A stretch of 64,000 nt of DNA from Prochlorococcus sp. AG-311-D23 (GTDB lineage: Bacteria; Cyanobacteriota; Cyanobacteriia; PCC-6307; Cyanobiaceae): assembly GCA_003284445.1 (NCBI GenBank), contig QBVH01000003.1, positions 1-64,000 of the forward strand. Direction: 5' to 3'. Made by a program: the position numbers and the translations under genes. This document shows, piece by piece, positions 26,569-36,094 of this stretch. How positions within the stretch are numbered: the first letter of the stretch is position 1; each line of letters starts with the position of its first letter. The notes beneath the pieces were generated by a model. That model was not told where the DNA came from. It did no database searches and worked only from the letters and a program-made list of their open reading frames with translations.

Positions 26569-28287
26569 GTGTTGCGACTTGAGAAGATTAGTAAAATTTA
26601 TCCCACTGGCGAAGTCTTGAAAGATGTCAGTTGGGAAATCAGAAATGGAGAGAGAATTGGTTTAGTTGGAGTCAATGGAGCAGGGAAATCAACACAATTA
26701 AAAATTATTGCTGGATTAGAAGAAGCAACTGATGGATCTTTGATTAGTGAAGGCGACCCATCTATTGCATATTTAAAACAGGAATTTGATGTTGATCTTT
26801 CAAGAACTGTTAGAGAAGAGTTATTTGAGGCATTTAAAGAAGCATCTGACTTACTTCACAGTCAAAAATTAATTCAAGAAAAAATGGAATCAGAATTAGC
26901 TTCTAAAGATTTAGATTATCTAGATTTATTAATCAAAGAATTAAGCGGGATTCAAAGGAAATTTGAATCAATAAATGGTTACGATTTAGAATCTAAAGTT
27001 GAAAAGTTATTACCCAATATTGGTTTTAATCAAAATGAAGCAGACAGACTAGTTGGAGACTTCTCGGGTGGCTGGCAGATGAGAATAGCTTTAGGAAAAA
27101 TTTTATTGCAAAGTCCTGATTTATTGTTACTTGATGAACCAACTAATCATTTAGATTTAGAAACGATTGAATGGTTAGAGAACTATTTACTTAATGAGAA
27201 AGTTGCCATGGTAATTGTTAGCCATGATAGATCTTTCCTAGATAAAGTTTGTACCAGAATTGTCAATACCGAGCGAGGTCAATCTAAAAGCTATCTTGGA
27301 AATTATACGTCATATCTTCAACAGAGAGATTTTGAATTGGAATCAACAAAAGTTGCATATGAGAAACAACAGAAAGATATGCAAGTTCAAAAGGCATATA
27401 TAGAGAGATTTCGAGCAAGTGCTACAAGAAGCACACAAGCAAAAAGTAGAGAAAAGTTATTAGATAAAGTTGAAAAAATAGAAGCTCCTCAAAATAGCTT
27501 AAAAGGACCTAGTTTTAAATTTTTGGATTCACCCCGCGCTGGTAGGGATATATTGAGCATTAAGGATTTAACTCATAGCTATGAAGATAATATTTTATTT
27601 TTAGGAGCTTTTTTAGAGCTTGAGCCAGGGGAAAGAATAGCATTTTTAGGTCCAAATGGCTCTGGTAAATCTACTTTGCTGCGACTAATTATGGGTTTAG
27701 AAGCTCCAGATGAAGGATCTATTATGATAGGAAAATATAATATTATACCTAGCTATTTCGAACAAAATCAAGCAGAGGCCTTAGAATTGGAAAAAACAGT
27801 TATTGAGACAATTTCTGAATCAGTACCTAATTGGAATCAAACGGAAATACGATCTTTACTAGGTAGTTTTGGTTTAACTAATGATTCCGTTTTTAAGGAG
27901 GTAAGTCAGATCAGTGGAGGAGAGAAAGCAAGGCTTGCTTTAGCTTTAATGATTATTAAGCCATCAAATTTACTTATTCTTGATGAGCCGACCAATCATT
28001 TAGATATACCTTCAAAGCAAATGCTAGAACAGGCGTTGTCTAATTATAAGGGCACTGCATTAATAGTTTCTCATGATCGATATTTTATTTCAAAAGTTGC
28101 AAACAAAATTGTAGAAATAAGAGATGGTCAATTAATTAAGTATGGAGGTGATTACAAATACTATAAAGAGAAAAAAATGGAGGAAGCACAAGAAAAAGAA
28201 AAAGAATTACAATTAGCTGAACGCGAAAGAAAAAGGTTGGCGAATCGAGAGAAACAGAAAAAGAAGAAAAAAACTAAACAAAAGTAA
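26569..28287 (+). CDS. ABC-F family ATPase (translation-associated)
   Basis: In the 572 aa protein two ABC ATPase domains are joined by a charged linker, with no membrane segments. The first has Walker A GVNGAGKST and signature DFSGGWQMR; the second has GPNGSGKST and QISGGEKAR. Both Walker B regions read LLLDEPTNHLDL or LILDEPTNHLDI. ABC-F proteins act on ribosomes (EttA/Uup types) rather than transport. The C-terminus (KEKELQLAERERKRLANREKQ) is a lysine-rich coiled-coil-like tail, as in Uup. It starts at GTG 26569. Confidence 0.92.
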   Translation: MLRLEKISKIYPTGEVLKDVSWEIRNGERIGLVGVNGAGKSTQLKIIAGLEEATDGSLISEGDPSIAYLKQEFDVDLSRTVREELFEAFKEASDLLHSQKLIQEKMESELASKDLDYLDLLIKELSGIQRKFESINGYDLESKVEKLLPNIGFNQNEADRLVGDFSGGWQMRIALGKILLQSPDLLLLDEPTNHLDLETIEWLENYLLNEKVAMVIVSHDRSFLDKVCTRIVNTERGQSKSYLGNYTSYLQQRDFELESTKVAYEKQQKDMQVQKAYIERFRASATRSTQAKSREKLLDKVEKIEAPQNSLKGPSFKFLDSPRAGRDILSIKDLTHSYEDNILFLGAFLELEPGERIAFLGPNGSGKSTLLRLIMGLEAPDEGSIMIGKYNIIPSYFEQNQAEALELEKTVIETISESVPNWNQTEIRSLLGSFGLTNDSVFKEVSQISGGEKARLALALMIIKPSNLLILDEPTNHLDIPSKQMLEQALSNYKGTALIVSHDRYFISKVANKIVEIRDGQLIKYGGDYKYYKEKKMEEAQEKEKELQLAERERKRLANREKQKKKKKTKQK

Positions 28288-28310
28288 TTCCTTTATTAAA
28301 CTTTCTTAAC

Positions 28311-29489
28311 TTATAATTGAAGATCATAAATATCAACTGGTTTGATATTTTTTATAGACTCTATATTCTTTCTAAGTATTTTAATTCTTAATGTCGATTG
28401 TAAATTATTTTTATTGATTTTCTTTACCACATCAGCTGGAGTAGAAATTTTTTCATTATTGATAGAAATTATTAGATCATTTACTTTTAAGCCACCTTTT
28501 TCTGCAGGACCATTTGGCATCAAATATTTAATAATCGCTCCATCTTCTGTTTGAGAAAGAAAATTACTTTTTTGTTTGATATTGGTTGAAAGTGTTACTC
28601 CTATCATGGGATGTTGGGCTCTGCCACTGGAGATTAAATCTTTGGCAATTTTTCTAGCTCTATTTATTGGTATTGCGAAACCTAATCCTGCCCCAGGTCC
28701 TGAACGAACAAGAGTATTAATACCAATCACTTCTCCAACAGAATTTAATAATGGTCCTCCAGAATTACCTGGATTAATAGCTGCATCAGTTTGAATGAGA
28801 TCTATTCTTTTGTCGGATATACCTAATTGAGCAACATCTCTATTTAGATTACTAATTATCCCAAGAGTAACCGTATTTTCAAGTCCAAAAGGATTCCCAA
28901 CTGCAATAGCCCAATCACCAACTTTTAAGTTATCGGAGTTTCCTAGTTGGGCTGTGGGCCAAGGTCCTTTTGCTTTAAGCTTAATTACTGCAAGATCTGT
29001 TAAAGAATCTTCTCCAACAACATTTCCAAGCACTCTTCTTCCATCTGATAAGCCCACTATTAGTTGATCGGTTTTTTCTATTACATGAGCATTCGTCAAG
29101 ACTAGACCTTCTTTAGCAAAAATCACTCCACTACCTTGACCTTTTTCAATTCGAGATCTTGGAACTTGAAGGCCTCTAAGACCAAAGAATCGTTCAAAAT
29201 ATCGATCATTTAGGATCCCAGGAGGAAAAACACCTTCACTTGATGATAAAACCTGACGCTGTGTTTCGATTGTGACCACTGCATCTCCACTAATATTTAA
29301 TGCTTTTGATACAAAAGACTGTTTATTGTAATTTTGAGGGGATAACAGTGAAGCTTCGCTTGAATGAATAGGAGTTTCATATCGGAAGTTGAAAAAAATA
29401 AGAACAATTAAAACAACAGTTTTAAAATATTTTTTTTGGCATAATTTTAAGGATCCTATTAATAGTCTGTTTACATCTAATCCATGCAT
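28311..29489 (-). CDS. Deg/HtrA-type serine protease with PDZ domain
   Basis: An envelope quality-control protease. The catalytic triad is His in VLTNAHVIE, Asp in LTDLAVIKL and Ser in DAAINPGNSGGPLL. A single C-terminal PDZ domain follows (DGAIIKYLMPNGPAEKGGLKVNDLIISIN). An N-terminal hydrophobic segment (FKTVVLIVLIFFNF) is a signal peptide or anchor, placing it in the periplasm or thylakoid lumen. ATG 29489 gives 392 aa and is preferred to the TTG at 29522. Cyanobacteria usually have three such proteins (HtrA, HhoA, HhoB); which one this is cannot be told here. Confidence 0.93.
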   Translation of the reverse strand: MHGLDVNRLLIGSLKLCQKKYFKTVVLIVLIFFNFRYETPIHSSEASLLSPQNYNKQSFVSKALNISGDAVVTIETQRQVLSSSEGVFPPGILNDRYFERFFGLRGLQVPRSRIEKGQGSGVIFAKEGLVLTNAHVIEKTDQLIVGLSDGRRVLGNVVGEDSLTDLAVIKLKAKGPWPTAQLGNSDNLKVGDWAIAVGNPFGLENTVTLGIISNLNRDVAQLGISDKRIDLIQTDAAINPGNSGGPLLNSVGEVIGINTLVRSGPGAGLGFAIPINRARKIAKDLISSGRAQHPMIGVTLSTNIKQKSNFLSQTEDGAIIKYLMPNGPAEKGGLKVNDLIISINNEKISTPADVVKKINKNNLQSTLRIKILRKNIESIKNIKPVDIYDLQL

Positions 29490-29719
29490 GATCTTAGGAA
29501 AAGGATTAGTTCTTATTATCAAAACTAATCATAGCTAATTTGGAAATTGAAACGCCCTCTAATTTAATTACCGTAGATTTTTAATAAATAACTATTTTTT
29601 AAACATTCTTTCCTCTAGAATAAAATTCTGATTTATTCTTTGATTGACGATGAAACTAGAACGACTTCAAAACTTAATCTGAATTAAGGCATTCAGTTTT
29701 TGATTTATCATTTTTGCAA

Positions 29720-29998
29720 ATGTTGAGCAATTTTTTACCTTTTGTTTATGGCGTATCAGTTTTTGTTTTGTTGATTTTGGCTGCCAAAATAATGCTAAAT
29801 GGTTTTTTCTCAGGTCAAGCATCGTTTAAGACTCAAAATTCATTTTCAAAGAAAAAAGGTGATGATCGAACAGGTTTAGTTACCATTCATCCTGAGCTTT
29901 TAGACAAAGATGGCAGCATTACTGATGAAGATTTGCTCACAGTTCGTTTTTCTAAGGACACTGATCATCCACAATCATTTGAAAAGCCTTCTGAATAA
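29720..29998 (+). CDS. DUF2973 small membrane protein
   Basis: The 92 aa protein has an N-terminal transmembrane segment (FVYGVSVFVLLILAAKIML) followed by a soluble tail containing the conserved GLVTIHPELLDKDGSITDEDLL stretch. This is the pattern of cyanobacterial DUF2973 proteins, whose function is unknown. ATG 29720 is chosen; a TTG at 29714 would add two residues. It is followed after 56 bp by the next conserved cyanobacterial gene on the same strand. Confidence 0.75.
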   Translation: MLSNFLPFVYGVSVFVLLILAAKIMLNGFFSGQASFKTQNSFSKKKGDDRTGLVTIHPELLDKDGSITDEDLLTVRFSKDTDHPQSFEKPSE

Positions 29999-30054
29999 TT
30001 TTCATAAGATTTTTTGGTTTAGACATTACATAGTTATCTAAGAGGTTTTTAATT

Positions 30055-30438
30055 TTGGAACAAAGAACGCGAATAGTAGCTGCAGTTTTGAAAAACATGA
30101 AGTTACCTCCAAGATTTCGTCTCAGATTATTAAAGGAAGATCCAGTAAGGCTTGAATTAAGCCTTACTCCAGCTTATGGAAAAGATCCAATTCAAGTTGG
30201 TTTAGTCGAGTCCCTCGATTTGGTTGCCAGAAGAGACAGAGAGGGAAGAATGCCTAGAGATTTACAAGGGACATGGGATTGGACTGTAAGACATGGAGAA
30301 GTTAGTACTGGTGGATGGAATCCTTATCTAAAAGAAGCTCTTCAAACTATGTTCGAAACTGGATTACCAGCAATTATTTACGAGGAACTAACTGGAGAGG
30401 ACTATCATCCAGTTGATGGTGCAAGACATGTTAGATAG
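30055..30438 (+). CDS. Conserved cyanobacterial hypothetical protein, 127 aa
   Basis: A basic soluble protein with conserved-looking stretches RFRLRLLKEDPVRLELSLTPAYG, LQGTWDWTVRHGEVSTGGWNPYLKEAL and YEELTGEDYHPVDGARH. There is no membrane segment. I recognise it as a family found in cyanobacteria but know no function. The TTG at 30055 gives the expected N-terminus (MEQRTRIVAAVLKNM). It follows the DUF2973 gene and precedes the hli gene. Confidence 0.7.
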   Translation: MEQRTRIVAAVLKNMKLPPRFRLRLLKEDPVRLELSLTPAYGKDPIQVGLVESLDLVARRDREGRMPRDLQGTWDWTVRHGEVSTGGWNPYLKEALQTMFETGLPAIIYEELTGEDYHPVDGARHVR

Positions 30439-30540
30439 CTATTGAAAATTTTTAAGAATAAATTAATTTCAAGAGTCAACATATATGTTTTCTCATTGTG
30501 AGCTTTTCTTTAGTATTATTAAATTGAACTCGATTAACAA

Positions 30541-30687
30541 ATGAAAGATAACTTCGAACCTCGTTATGGATTTGTCAATTTTGCTGAAATATGGAATGGT
30601 CGTTTGGCCATGATGGGTATTTTAATAGGTTTAACAACAGAACTTTTAACAGGACAAGGGATTTTAACGCAGATGGGAATCGGTTGA
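30541..30687 (+). CDS. High-light-inducible protein (Hli/Scp, single-helix CAB-like)
   Basis: The 48 aa protein has the chlorophyll-binding signature FAEIWNGRLAMMGILIG (residues 14-30), with the E-x-x-N-G-R-x-A-M-x-G pattern of Hli and LHC helices. A transmembrane helix overlaps this signature. Hli proteins bind chlorophyll and carotenoid and protect photosystem II assembly under light stress in the thylakoid. Prochlorococcus genomes carry many copies. It has a short 102 bp upstream gap containing an AT-rich TATTATTAAAT that may act as a -10 region. Confidence 0.92.
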   Translation: MKDNFEPRYGFVNFAEIWNGRLAMMGILIGLTTELLTGQGILTQMGIG

Positions 30688-30719
30688 AAAACTAATTTTT
30701 AGTTTTTATTTTTAATAGT

Positions 30720-31880
30720 TTGACTGATCTTAAAAAGGCTAAAAAATCTCTAAATACATATAGTGTTCAAGAATTAAACGAATCTATAGGTTTATTACTA
30801 TCAAGAGGCTTTGCACCAAAATTTATACTTAAAGCTACTGTTTCTAAATCGCAAATTAAAAAAGGTCATTTATGGTTAACTTTAACGGACGGGAAAGCAA
30901 GTGTAGATGGGGTTGCGTGGTCATCAACAATAAAGTCTTTAAAATTTTTACCTAAGCAAGATGATGGCGTTATTGTCATTGGTAAATTAAATTTCTGGCA
31001 ATCTCAAGCAAGAGTATCGGTACAAGTTTTCGATATTCGACCAAGTATTTCTACTGTTCTTAAGAAGTTCGAAATAGTCAAATCAAAACTTTTTAAAGAA
31101 GGTTTGATAGATGATTCGTTACGAAAAAAATTGCCAAAATATCCTCATGCAATTGGTATACTTACAAGTGTTCCAAGCTCTGCTTTAGCTGACATGCTTA
31201 GAACATCTAAGGAGAGATGGCCATTAACAAAACTGCATATAATTCCTATTCCTGTTCAAGGAAATAATGAAAATAAATTGAAATCTATTTTAAGTAAATT
31301 AAAAATAAATAAGTTAAAATTAGAGGCTTTAATTATAGCTAGAGGAGGAGGCAGCAGAGAAGATTTAATGTTGTTCGATAGTGAAATCATAGCCAGAGAA
31401 ATCGCAACATTACCAATACCAGTAATAACGGGAATAGGTCATGAAGATGACCTAACTGTTTCAGATCTTGTTGCAGACCATAGATCTGCTACTCCAACTG
31501 CTGCGATTGTTGATCTATTACCCTCAAGAGAAATTGAAAAAAATAAGTTTTTGCAAAATAAAAAAATACTTAAAGATTATTTGAAATTATTTTTTCAGAA
31601 TACAAAGAAATCATTAATTACAAAAAAATCTTTTTTTAAATCTCATTCACCCAGACTATTAATAAAAAATAAAAGAGCAAGAATAAATTATATGTCCGAG
31701 ATTTTGAATGCTCTTTCTCCAAGAAAATTGTTAAAAAGAGGTTTTGCACTAATTACTAACGAGTCAGGTGATTCGATTTATAGTATCGAAAATGTTAATG
31801 AAAATGATAAGTTAATAGTTCAGTTTTTTGATGGTAAAATCACCGTTGAGGTTGATAATCTTAATTATGATAAAATATGA
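30720..31880 (+). CDS. xseA: Exodeoxyribonuclease VII large subunit
   Basis: Together with XseB this forms a single-strand-specific exonuclease. The 386 aa protein has an N-terminal OB-fold (LKATVSKSQIKKGHLWLTLTD near residue 37) and the catalytic core, with LIIARGGGSREDL near 215 and the conserved GIGHEDDLTVSDLVADHRSATPTAA near 240-262. A lysine-rich coiled region follows, and the C-terminal NALSPRKLLKRGFALI is typical. The TTG at 30720 is the best start. xseB follows after 65 bp. Confidence 0.94.
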   Translation: MTDLKKAKKSLNTYSVQELNESIGLLLSRGFAPKFILKATVSKSQIKKGHLWLTLTDGKASVDGVAWSSTIKSLKFLPKQDDGVIVIGKLNFWQSQARVSVQVFDIRPSISTVLKKFEIVKSKLFKEGLIDDSLRKKLPKYPHAIGILTSVPSSALADMLRTSKERWPLTKLHIIPIPVQGNNENKLKSILSKLKINKLKLEALIIARGGGSREDLMLFDSEIIAREIATLPIPVITGIGHEDDLTVSDLVADHRSATPTAAIVDLLPSREIEKNKFLQNKKILKDYLKLFFQNTKKSLITKKSFFKSHSPRLLIKNKRARINYMSEILNALSPRKLLKRGFALITNESGDSIYSIENVNENDKLIVQFFDGKITVEVDNLNYDKI

Positions 31881-31945
31881 ATTTATAGAATAAAATTTGT
31901 CATTCTATTTCGCTTGCAGATGAATTCATCCTAAATCATTTACCA

Positions 31946-32197
31946 ATGGCTAACAAAGTTACTAACCAAAAAAATATAGAAATTTTTAAACAAGATATTA
32001 TTAGATTAAGTTACGAAGAATCTATATCTGCGCTGGAAACCATCTTGAATAATGTACAAGATGAAAACATTTCACTGGATGAAATTCAGATTAATTATAT
32101 TAAAGGTCATTTACTTCTTAAACATTGCGAGGAACTCTTGCAGTTTTGTGAACAAGAGATTAATGAAATTAGTCCAGAATTCTTAGAATTAGATTAA
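31946..32197 (+). CDS. xseB: Exodeoxyribonuclease VII small subunit
   Basis: The 83 aa helical protein has the family pattern LSYEESISALETILNNVQDENISLDEIQINYIKGHLLLKHCEELL, with the last part being the XseA-binding helix. The position just after xseA confirms the pairing. It ends 1 bp before the convergent zinc-ribbon gene, with no terminator visible between them. Confidence 0.92.
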   Translation: MANKVTNQKNIEIFKQDIIRLSYEESISALETILNNVQDENISLDEIQINYIKGHLLLKHCEELLQFCEQEINEISPEFLELD

Positions 32198-32198
32198 T

Positions 32199-32528
32199 TT
32201 ATAAATCTAATTCTTCGGACTTTATGTCAATTGTTGCTGCACTTGCTGGAATATTTTCTAGAAGGTCGGCGTTTTTTATTATGGGTGTTCCACATATTGG
32301 ACAAATCGTCTGACTGTTTAGAAAGGTTGAACCACAAGCTTCACAGGTTTGTATTTTTGATTGGATTCTTTTCCAAGTAAACCATCCAATTCCTCCTAAG
32401 ATTAATGGTATTATTGTAAGAATAAGGAATATTCCACCTGCTAAATCAGTAATAAATTTCCCAGCTGGTGTAGGTAAAATAATAAGTAAAATAAATACCA
32501 TCCAAATCAATGAAGATGGCTTATTCAT
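32199..32528 (-). CDS. Zinc-ribbon membrane protein
   Basis: The 109 aa protein has two hydrophobic segments in its first 55 residues (LIWMVFILLIILPT and IFLILTIIPLILGGIGWFTW). A cytosolic zinc ribbon follows (CEACGS...CPICGT, residues about 63-81, two CxxC pairs), then an acidic C-terminus. The ribbon probably binds one zinc. No enzymatic function can be inferred. Small DZR-type proteins of this layout are common in cyanobacteria. Confidence 0.75.
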   Translation of the reverse strand: MNKPSSLIWMVFILLIILPTPAGKFITDLAGGIFLILTIIPLILGGIGWFTWKRIQSKIQTCEACGSTFLNSQTICPICGTPIIKNADLLENIPASAATIDIKSEELDL

Positions 32529-32590
32529 GAGTAATTAAGAGATTTGTTTAAATACTATAATTTAAATGTAGGTGCTTGTTTCAATGATGT

Positions 32591-33505
32591 TTAAACGTAT
32601 CGGTTGCGACGCATGCTTGCAATGACAACGCTCCAACATTGACCAAAATAAATAATTACTCCCACCATCCAAACCCAAAGAGTCAATACTAGTACTCCAC
32701 CAATGAATCCATAAGCTTGAAATCTTGATCCCAAAGAAAGGATACTTCTACTAACTGCCAAATTTAGAATAGTTAGCAAAGTTCCAATCATCAAAGCTCC
32801 AGGTATTAGTGGTTTTAAAGGTACTCTTCTACTTGGGAGTAAACCTTGTAAAAGTAGTGCCATAGTTGAAAAACCTATTAGAGGGAGTATAAATTGACCT
32901 ACTTGAAGTACAGGTATTTTTGTAATTGCATTTTCAATCCAAGGGGTTGTGTTGGCTAAGTCTTCCAAAACTGCTTCGGGAATCAGACGAATATTTGCGC
33001 TGATTTGATCGATAACCATCAAAATCCCAACTAAAAGAACTACAAAAAAAGCTTCAATACGATTTCTGATAAATCGAAACGCTTGAATTTTTAATGGATC
33101 CGGCTTTGATTTAACCGGTAGTACGTCTTCCCATAATCGATCTGCTCCTCTTTGTAGTGTTAGATATGCATTGCCAGCAGTGATCATTAAAAACATTGCT
33201 CCAAGAATTCCTGCTCCAAAACCCTGATTAATTAATTGTTCTAAAGTTGAGGCGACCAAAGCTATTACTTCAGACGGTAAAACTTCAGCAGTTAATTCAA
33301 TTATTCTTTGCTCTATTCCTTGCTGTTTTCCTAAAAACCATGATGCAACTGAAAGGGAGATTAGTAATATTGGAAAGAAGGACTGAAGAGTGTAGTAAGC
33401 AAATGCAGCGCTTAAATCGACACAATCACACTTAGACCATCTTTCATAAGCTCTCCAGAGACTGCTAAAAAACCATCTTGCTTTTTTATTCCAGTTCAAG
33501 CCCAC
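32591..33505 (-). CDS. YihY/BrkB-family membrane protein (UPF0761)
   Basis: The 304 aa protein has six hydrophobic segments and the conserved family opening LSAAFAYYTLQSFFPILLISLSVASWFLG near residue 31. The family was once mislabelled ribonuclease BN; it is now taken to be a membrane protein of unknown role, possibly a transporter. It starts at GTG 33505. It is upstream of the zinc-ribbon gene on the same strand with an 62 bp gap. Confidence 0.88.
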   Translation of the reverse strand: MGLNWNKKARWFFSSLWRAYERWSKCDCVDLSAAFAYYTLQSFFPILLISLSVASWFLGKQQGIEQRIIELTAEVLPSEVIALVASTLEQLINQGFGAGILGAMFLMITAGNAYLTLQRGADRLWEDVLPVKSKPDPLKIQAFRFIRNRIEAFFVVLLVGILMVIDQISANIRLIPEAVLEDLANTTPWIENAITKIPVLQVGQFILPLIGFSTMALLLQGLLPSRRVPLKPLIPGALMIGTLLTILNLAVSRSILSLGSRFQAYGFIGGVLVLTLWVWMVGVIIYFGQCWSVVIASMRRNRYV

Positions 33506-33637
33506 TTTGGTTATAAAGTATTTGTTATCACGCTAACTCCTAAGGAGAAGTTTTTTCTTAGTTGAATCAGTAGATTTAAAATCATAAAAATTTTTTACTG
33601 AAGCTAATTTTATTTAATGAAAAAAGCAGAAAGTGAA

Positions 33638-34456
33638 TTAACTATCATGAATCAAGGCGGTGGCCCATGGCATCATGTTGTTCAATTGATCTTCAGAGGA
33701 TGCTGTTAGTAATGGAAAATTCACAGAAGTAAGATCTGTGCCAGAGAGAATATCTTTTGGATTAGTCTCCAACCAGTTGATAAGACAATTAAGTTCCTCG
33801 AGTATTAACCATGCAGCTGCAATATCCCAAATTTTTGGTGTTGCCTCTAAAGCAGCAATCGTTTGACCTATGGCAACACTAGTCATATTTAAACTAGATA
33901 CCCCAAGAAGTCTTATTTTCCCTGGGAAAGACTGTTCAGGTTTCATTTGTAAAACTTTAATTGATCGGCTACAAAGAGAAATGCAGTCACTATTTTTTTT
34001 GAAACGTGATTCAGGCTTAAGTGGCTTGTCATTTAGCCAAACTCCTTTTCCTTTTATGGCGAAAATCCTTTTTCTCAGTGCTGGTATGTCCAGGAAGGCT
34101 GTCTCAGGTTCACCATTTGTGAAACGTGCTATTGATATAGCCCAGTAGGGAATGCCTGCTGCAAAATTAGTTGTGCCGTCGAGTGGGTCAACAACCCAAT
34201 ATTCACTGGAGCTCGGAATTGACTTCTTACCCTCTTCACTCAGAACGCCTTCTCCTGGAGCAATTTTTGACAAACCTTGAACAATTGTTTTATCACTCCA
34301 CCTATCACATTCTGTAATAAGTGTTCCATCAGGCTTTATGTCAGAGTTGATTTGTCCAAAATCTTGAAGTTGACGTGTTCCAACCTCATCAACTAAATGA
34401 TGAATCGAAATTAGTTGAGCTTTGCTCAGAGGCTTAGATATTGGGTCTTGATTCAT
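33638..34456 (-). CDS. Inositol monophosphatase family protein
   Basis: A Mg2+-dependent phosphatase of the IMPase/FIG superfamily. Metal-binding motifs are VLSEEGKK near residue 76, the signature WVVDPLDGTTNFAAGIPYW near 88 and WDIAAAWLILEE near 213. The 272 aa length is normal. Substrates in this family range from inositol phosphate to histidinol phosphate and sugar bisphosphates, and sequence alone does not choose among them. It lies 17 bp downstream of the TolC-like gene on the same strand, so the two may be co-transcribed. Confidence 0.9.
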   Translation of the reverse strand: MNQDPISKPLSKAQLISIHHLVDEVGTRQLQDFGQINSDIKPDGTLITECDRWSDKTIVQGLSKIAPGEGVLSEEGKKSIPSSSEYWVVDPLDGTTNFAAGIPYWAISIARFTNGEPETAFLDIPALRKRIFAIKGKGVWLNDKPLKPESRFKKNSDCISLCSRSIKVLQMKPEQSFPGKIRLLGVSSLNMTSVAIGQTIAALEATPKIWDIAAAWLILEELNCLINWLETNPKDILSGTDLTSVNFPLLTASSEDQLNNMMPWATALIHDS

Positions 34457-34473
34457 TTTTATTCAGTTAGAAG

Positions 34474-36057
34474 CTATAGCTGACATAAAGGAATTAAATT
34501 CGATTCATAGAGGTTTGATTTACTGTCTATGTCGCTTTGATTTTGTTGATTGACTTTTATATCACATGGCTTGATGTTATCTAAACCTGTTTGTCTACTT
34601 AAGTCAGCTAATAAAGTGTTATAGCTGGTTACCGAAATAATATAACGAACCTCGGAATCAGTTAAATCTCTTTGGTTATTTACAACTTCTCGCTGTGTAG
34701 TAATACCTGATTTGTATCTAAGCTTGGCAAGTCTTAGAGATTCTCTTGCAGATAAAACTTCTGTGTATGAAGCAGAAATATTTAGTTTGGCCGAATCTAA
34801 TTTGAAGAATACTTCTTCAACTTCTTTTCTGATTTGAGCTCTTCTTGCAGCAAAATTTAGTTTGGCTTCTTTTGCTTTACTTTTATTGTAATTATACAAA
34901 GATCTTGAACTGCCTCCATTAAAAATAAACCATGTTGCATTGAGACCAATGGTATTAGAGAAAGTGGAGGATGTATTACTGGTGTTTGGGGATATCTGAT
35001 TTAACTCGCCTTTTGCAAACGAAGAGGTCGATGTGTTTACGAGGCTTAATTTAGGTTGGCTAGCAGCTAGTGCAGCATTGGCATTACTATTATTAATTGA
35101 TACATCCAATAGAATACTTTCAAGTTCTTCTCGTGAATTATAAGCAGCTATAATACTATCTTCCAATGATAAATCCCATATACCTGTAACTTGAGTTTTT
35201 GAACCAATCAATGGTGTTACATCTTCTGGAAAATTGAGTATCTCAGCAAGAGATCTTTGACCAATTTTCTGATCTCCGAATTTAATATTAAATAATTGCT
35301 GATCTCTAGCTAATTGTGTTTTTGCCTCTAGAACTTCTAATTTTGTACCAATTCCTGATTCAAATCTAATTTCTGCGTCTTTTAAACCAAGAGTTGATGA
35401 TTCAATAGATTTTTTTGCTACTTCTATTTCCTCATTGGCTTTCTGCAAATTGAAGTAACGTTTTTTTGCCTCTAATTTTAAGTCTCTTAAAACTATTGAA
35501 TAGGAATATTTTGACTTTTCAAAACTATCTCTAGCTGATGCTATCTCTGGGACTCTTGCAGGATTAATTAAATCCCATTTGATTTGAGCAGAGATAGAAG
35601 AACTCCATTGTTTACTCGAAGTGTCTTGTATCAAACTTGATTCATTGTAATTATTAGATTCAAAATATTGAGGAATACCATTAGCTGTCAGGTTTAATGT
35701 TGGGTACCAGGACGACAATGAACTTCTTAATATTGATTTGGCTTGGTCAACTTTTTCTAAGTAGATTTTAATTGTTCTATTATTATTTATAAGTATATTT
35801 TCTAACTGATCAAGATTAACTTTTTGATAAGTTTTTACTAATACTTCGCGCGATCTAGAGGGTAAAAAAAGATCTTCAGGTGAATTTAATTCATATAAGA
35901 CCCCTTGTTTTTTTTGACTTTGACTAAGGCTTTTACTTGAGTCTCCTTTTTTCTTTATATTGGAAGTTATTTTTTGCGAGCTTGTAGCCCATAAAGGATT
36001 CAGTCCAGATATAAATAAACCTGCAACAATTAGAAACTTTCTCTTCACTCTCCTCAT
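34474..36057 (-). CDS. TolC-family outer membrane efflux protein
   Basis: A trimeric outer-membrane channel for type I secretion or multidrug efflux. From ATG 36057 the protein has 527 aa and a signal peptide (RRVKRKFLIVAGLFISGLNPLWA). Repeated OEP patterns follow: KSILRSSLSSWYPTLNLTANG near residue 107 and LRLAKLRYKSGITTQREVV near 440, typical of the two coiled-coil halves. A longer frame from 36108 would overlap the upstream gene and weaken the signal peptide. No inner-membrane partner is adjacent; the ABC transporters of the window are far away. Confidence 0.9.
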   Translation of the reverse strand: MRRVKRKFLIVAGLFISGLNPLWATSSQKITSNIKKKGDSSKSLSQSQKKQGVLYELNSPEDLFLPSRSREVLVKTYQKVNLDQLENILINNNRTIKIYLEKVDQAKSILRSSLSSWYPTLNLTANGIPQYFESNNYNESSLIQDTSSKQWSSSISAQIKWDLINPARVPEIASARDSFEKSKYSYSIVLRDLKLEAKKRYFNLQKANEEIEVAKKSIESSTLGLKDAEIRFESGIGTKLEVLEAKTQLARDQQLFNIKFGDQKIGQRSLAEILNFPEDVTPLIGSKTQVTGIWDLSLEDSIIAAYNSREELESILLDVSINNSNANAALAASQPKLSLVNTSTSSFAKGELNQISPNTSNTSSTFSNTIGLNATWFIFNGGSSRSLYNYNKSKAKEAKLNFAARRAQIRKEVEEVFFKLDSAKLNISASYTEVLSARESLRLAKLRYKSGITTQREVVNNQRDLTDSEVRYIISVTSYNTLLADLSRQTGLDNIKPCDIKVNQQNQSDIDSKSNLYESNLIPLCQL

Positions 36058-36094
36058 AGTTATAAGAAAAACTGAGATGGATTTAGTAATGCAA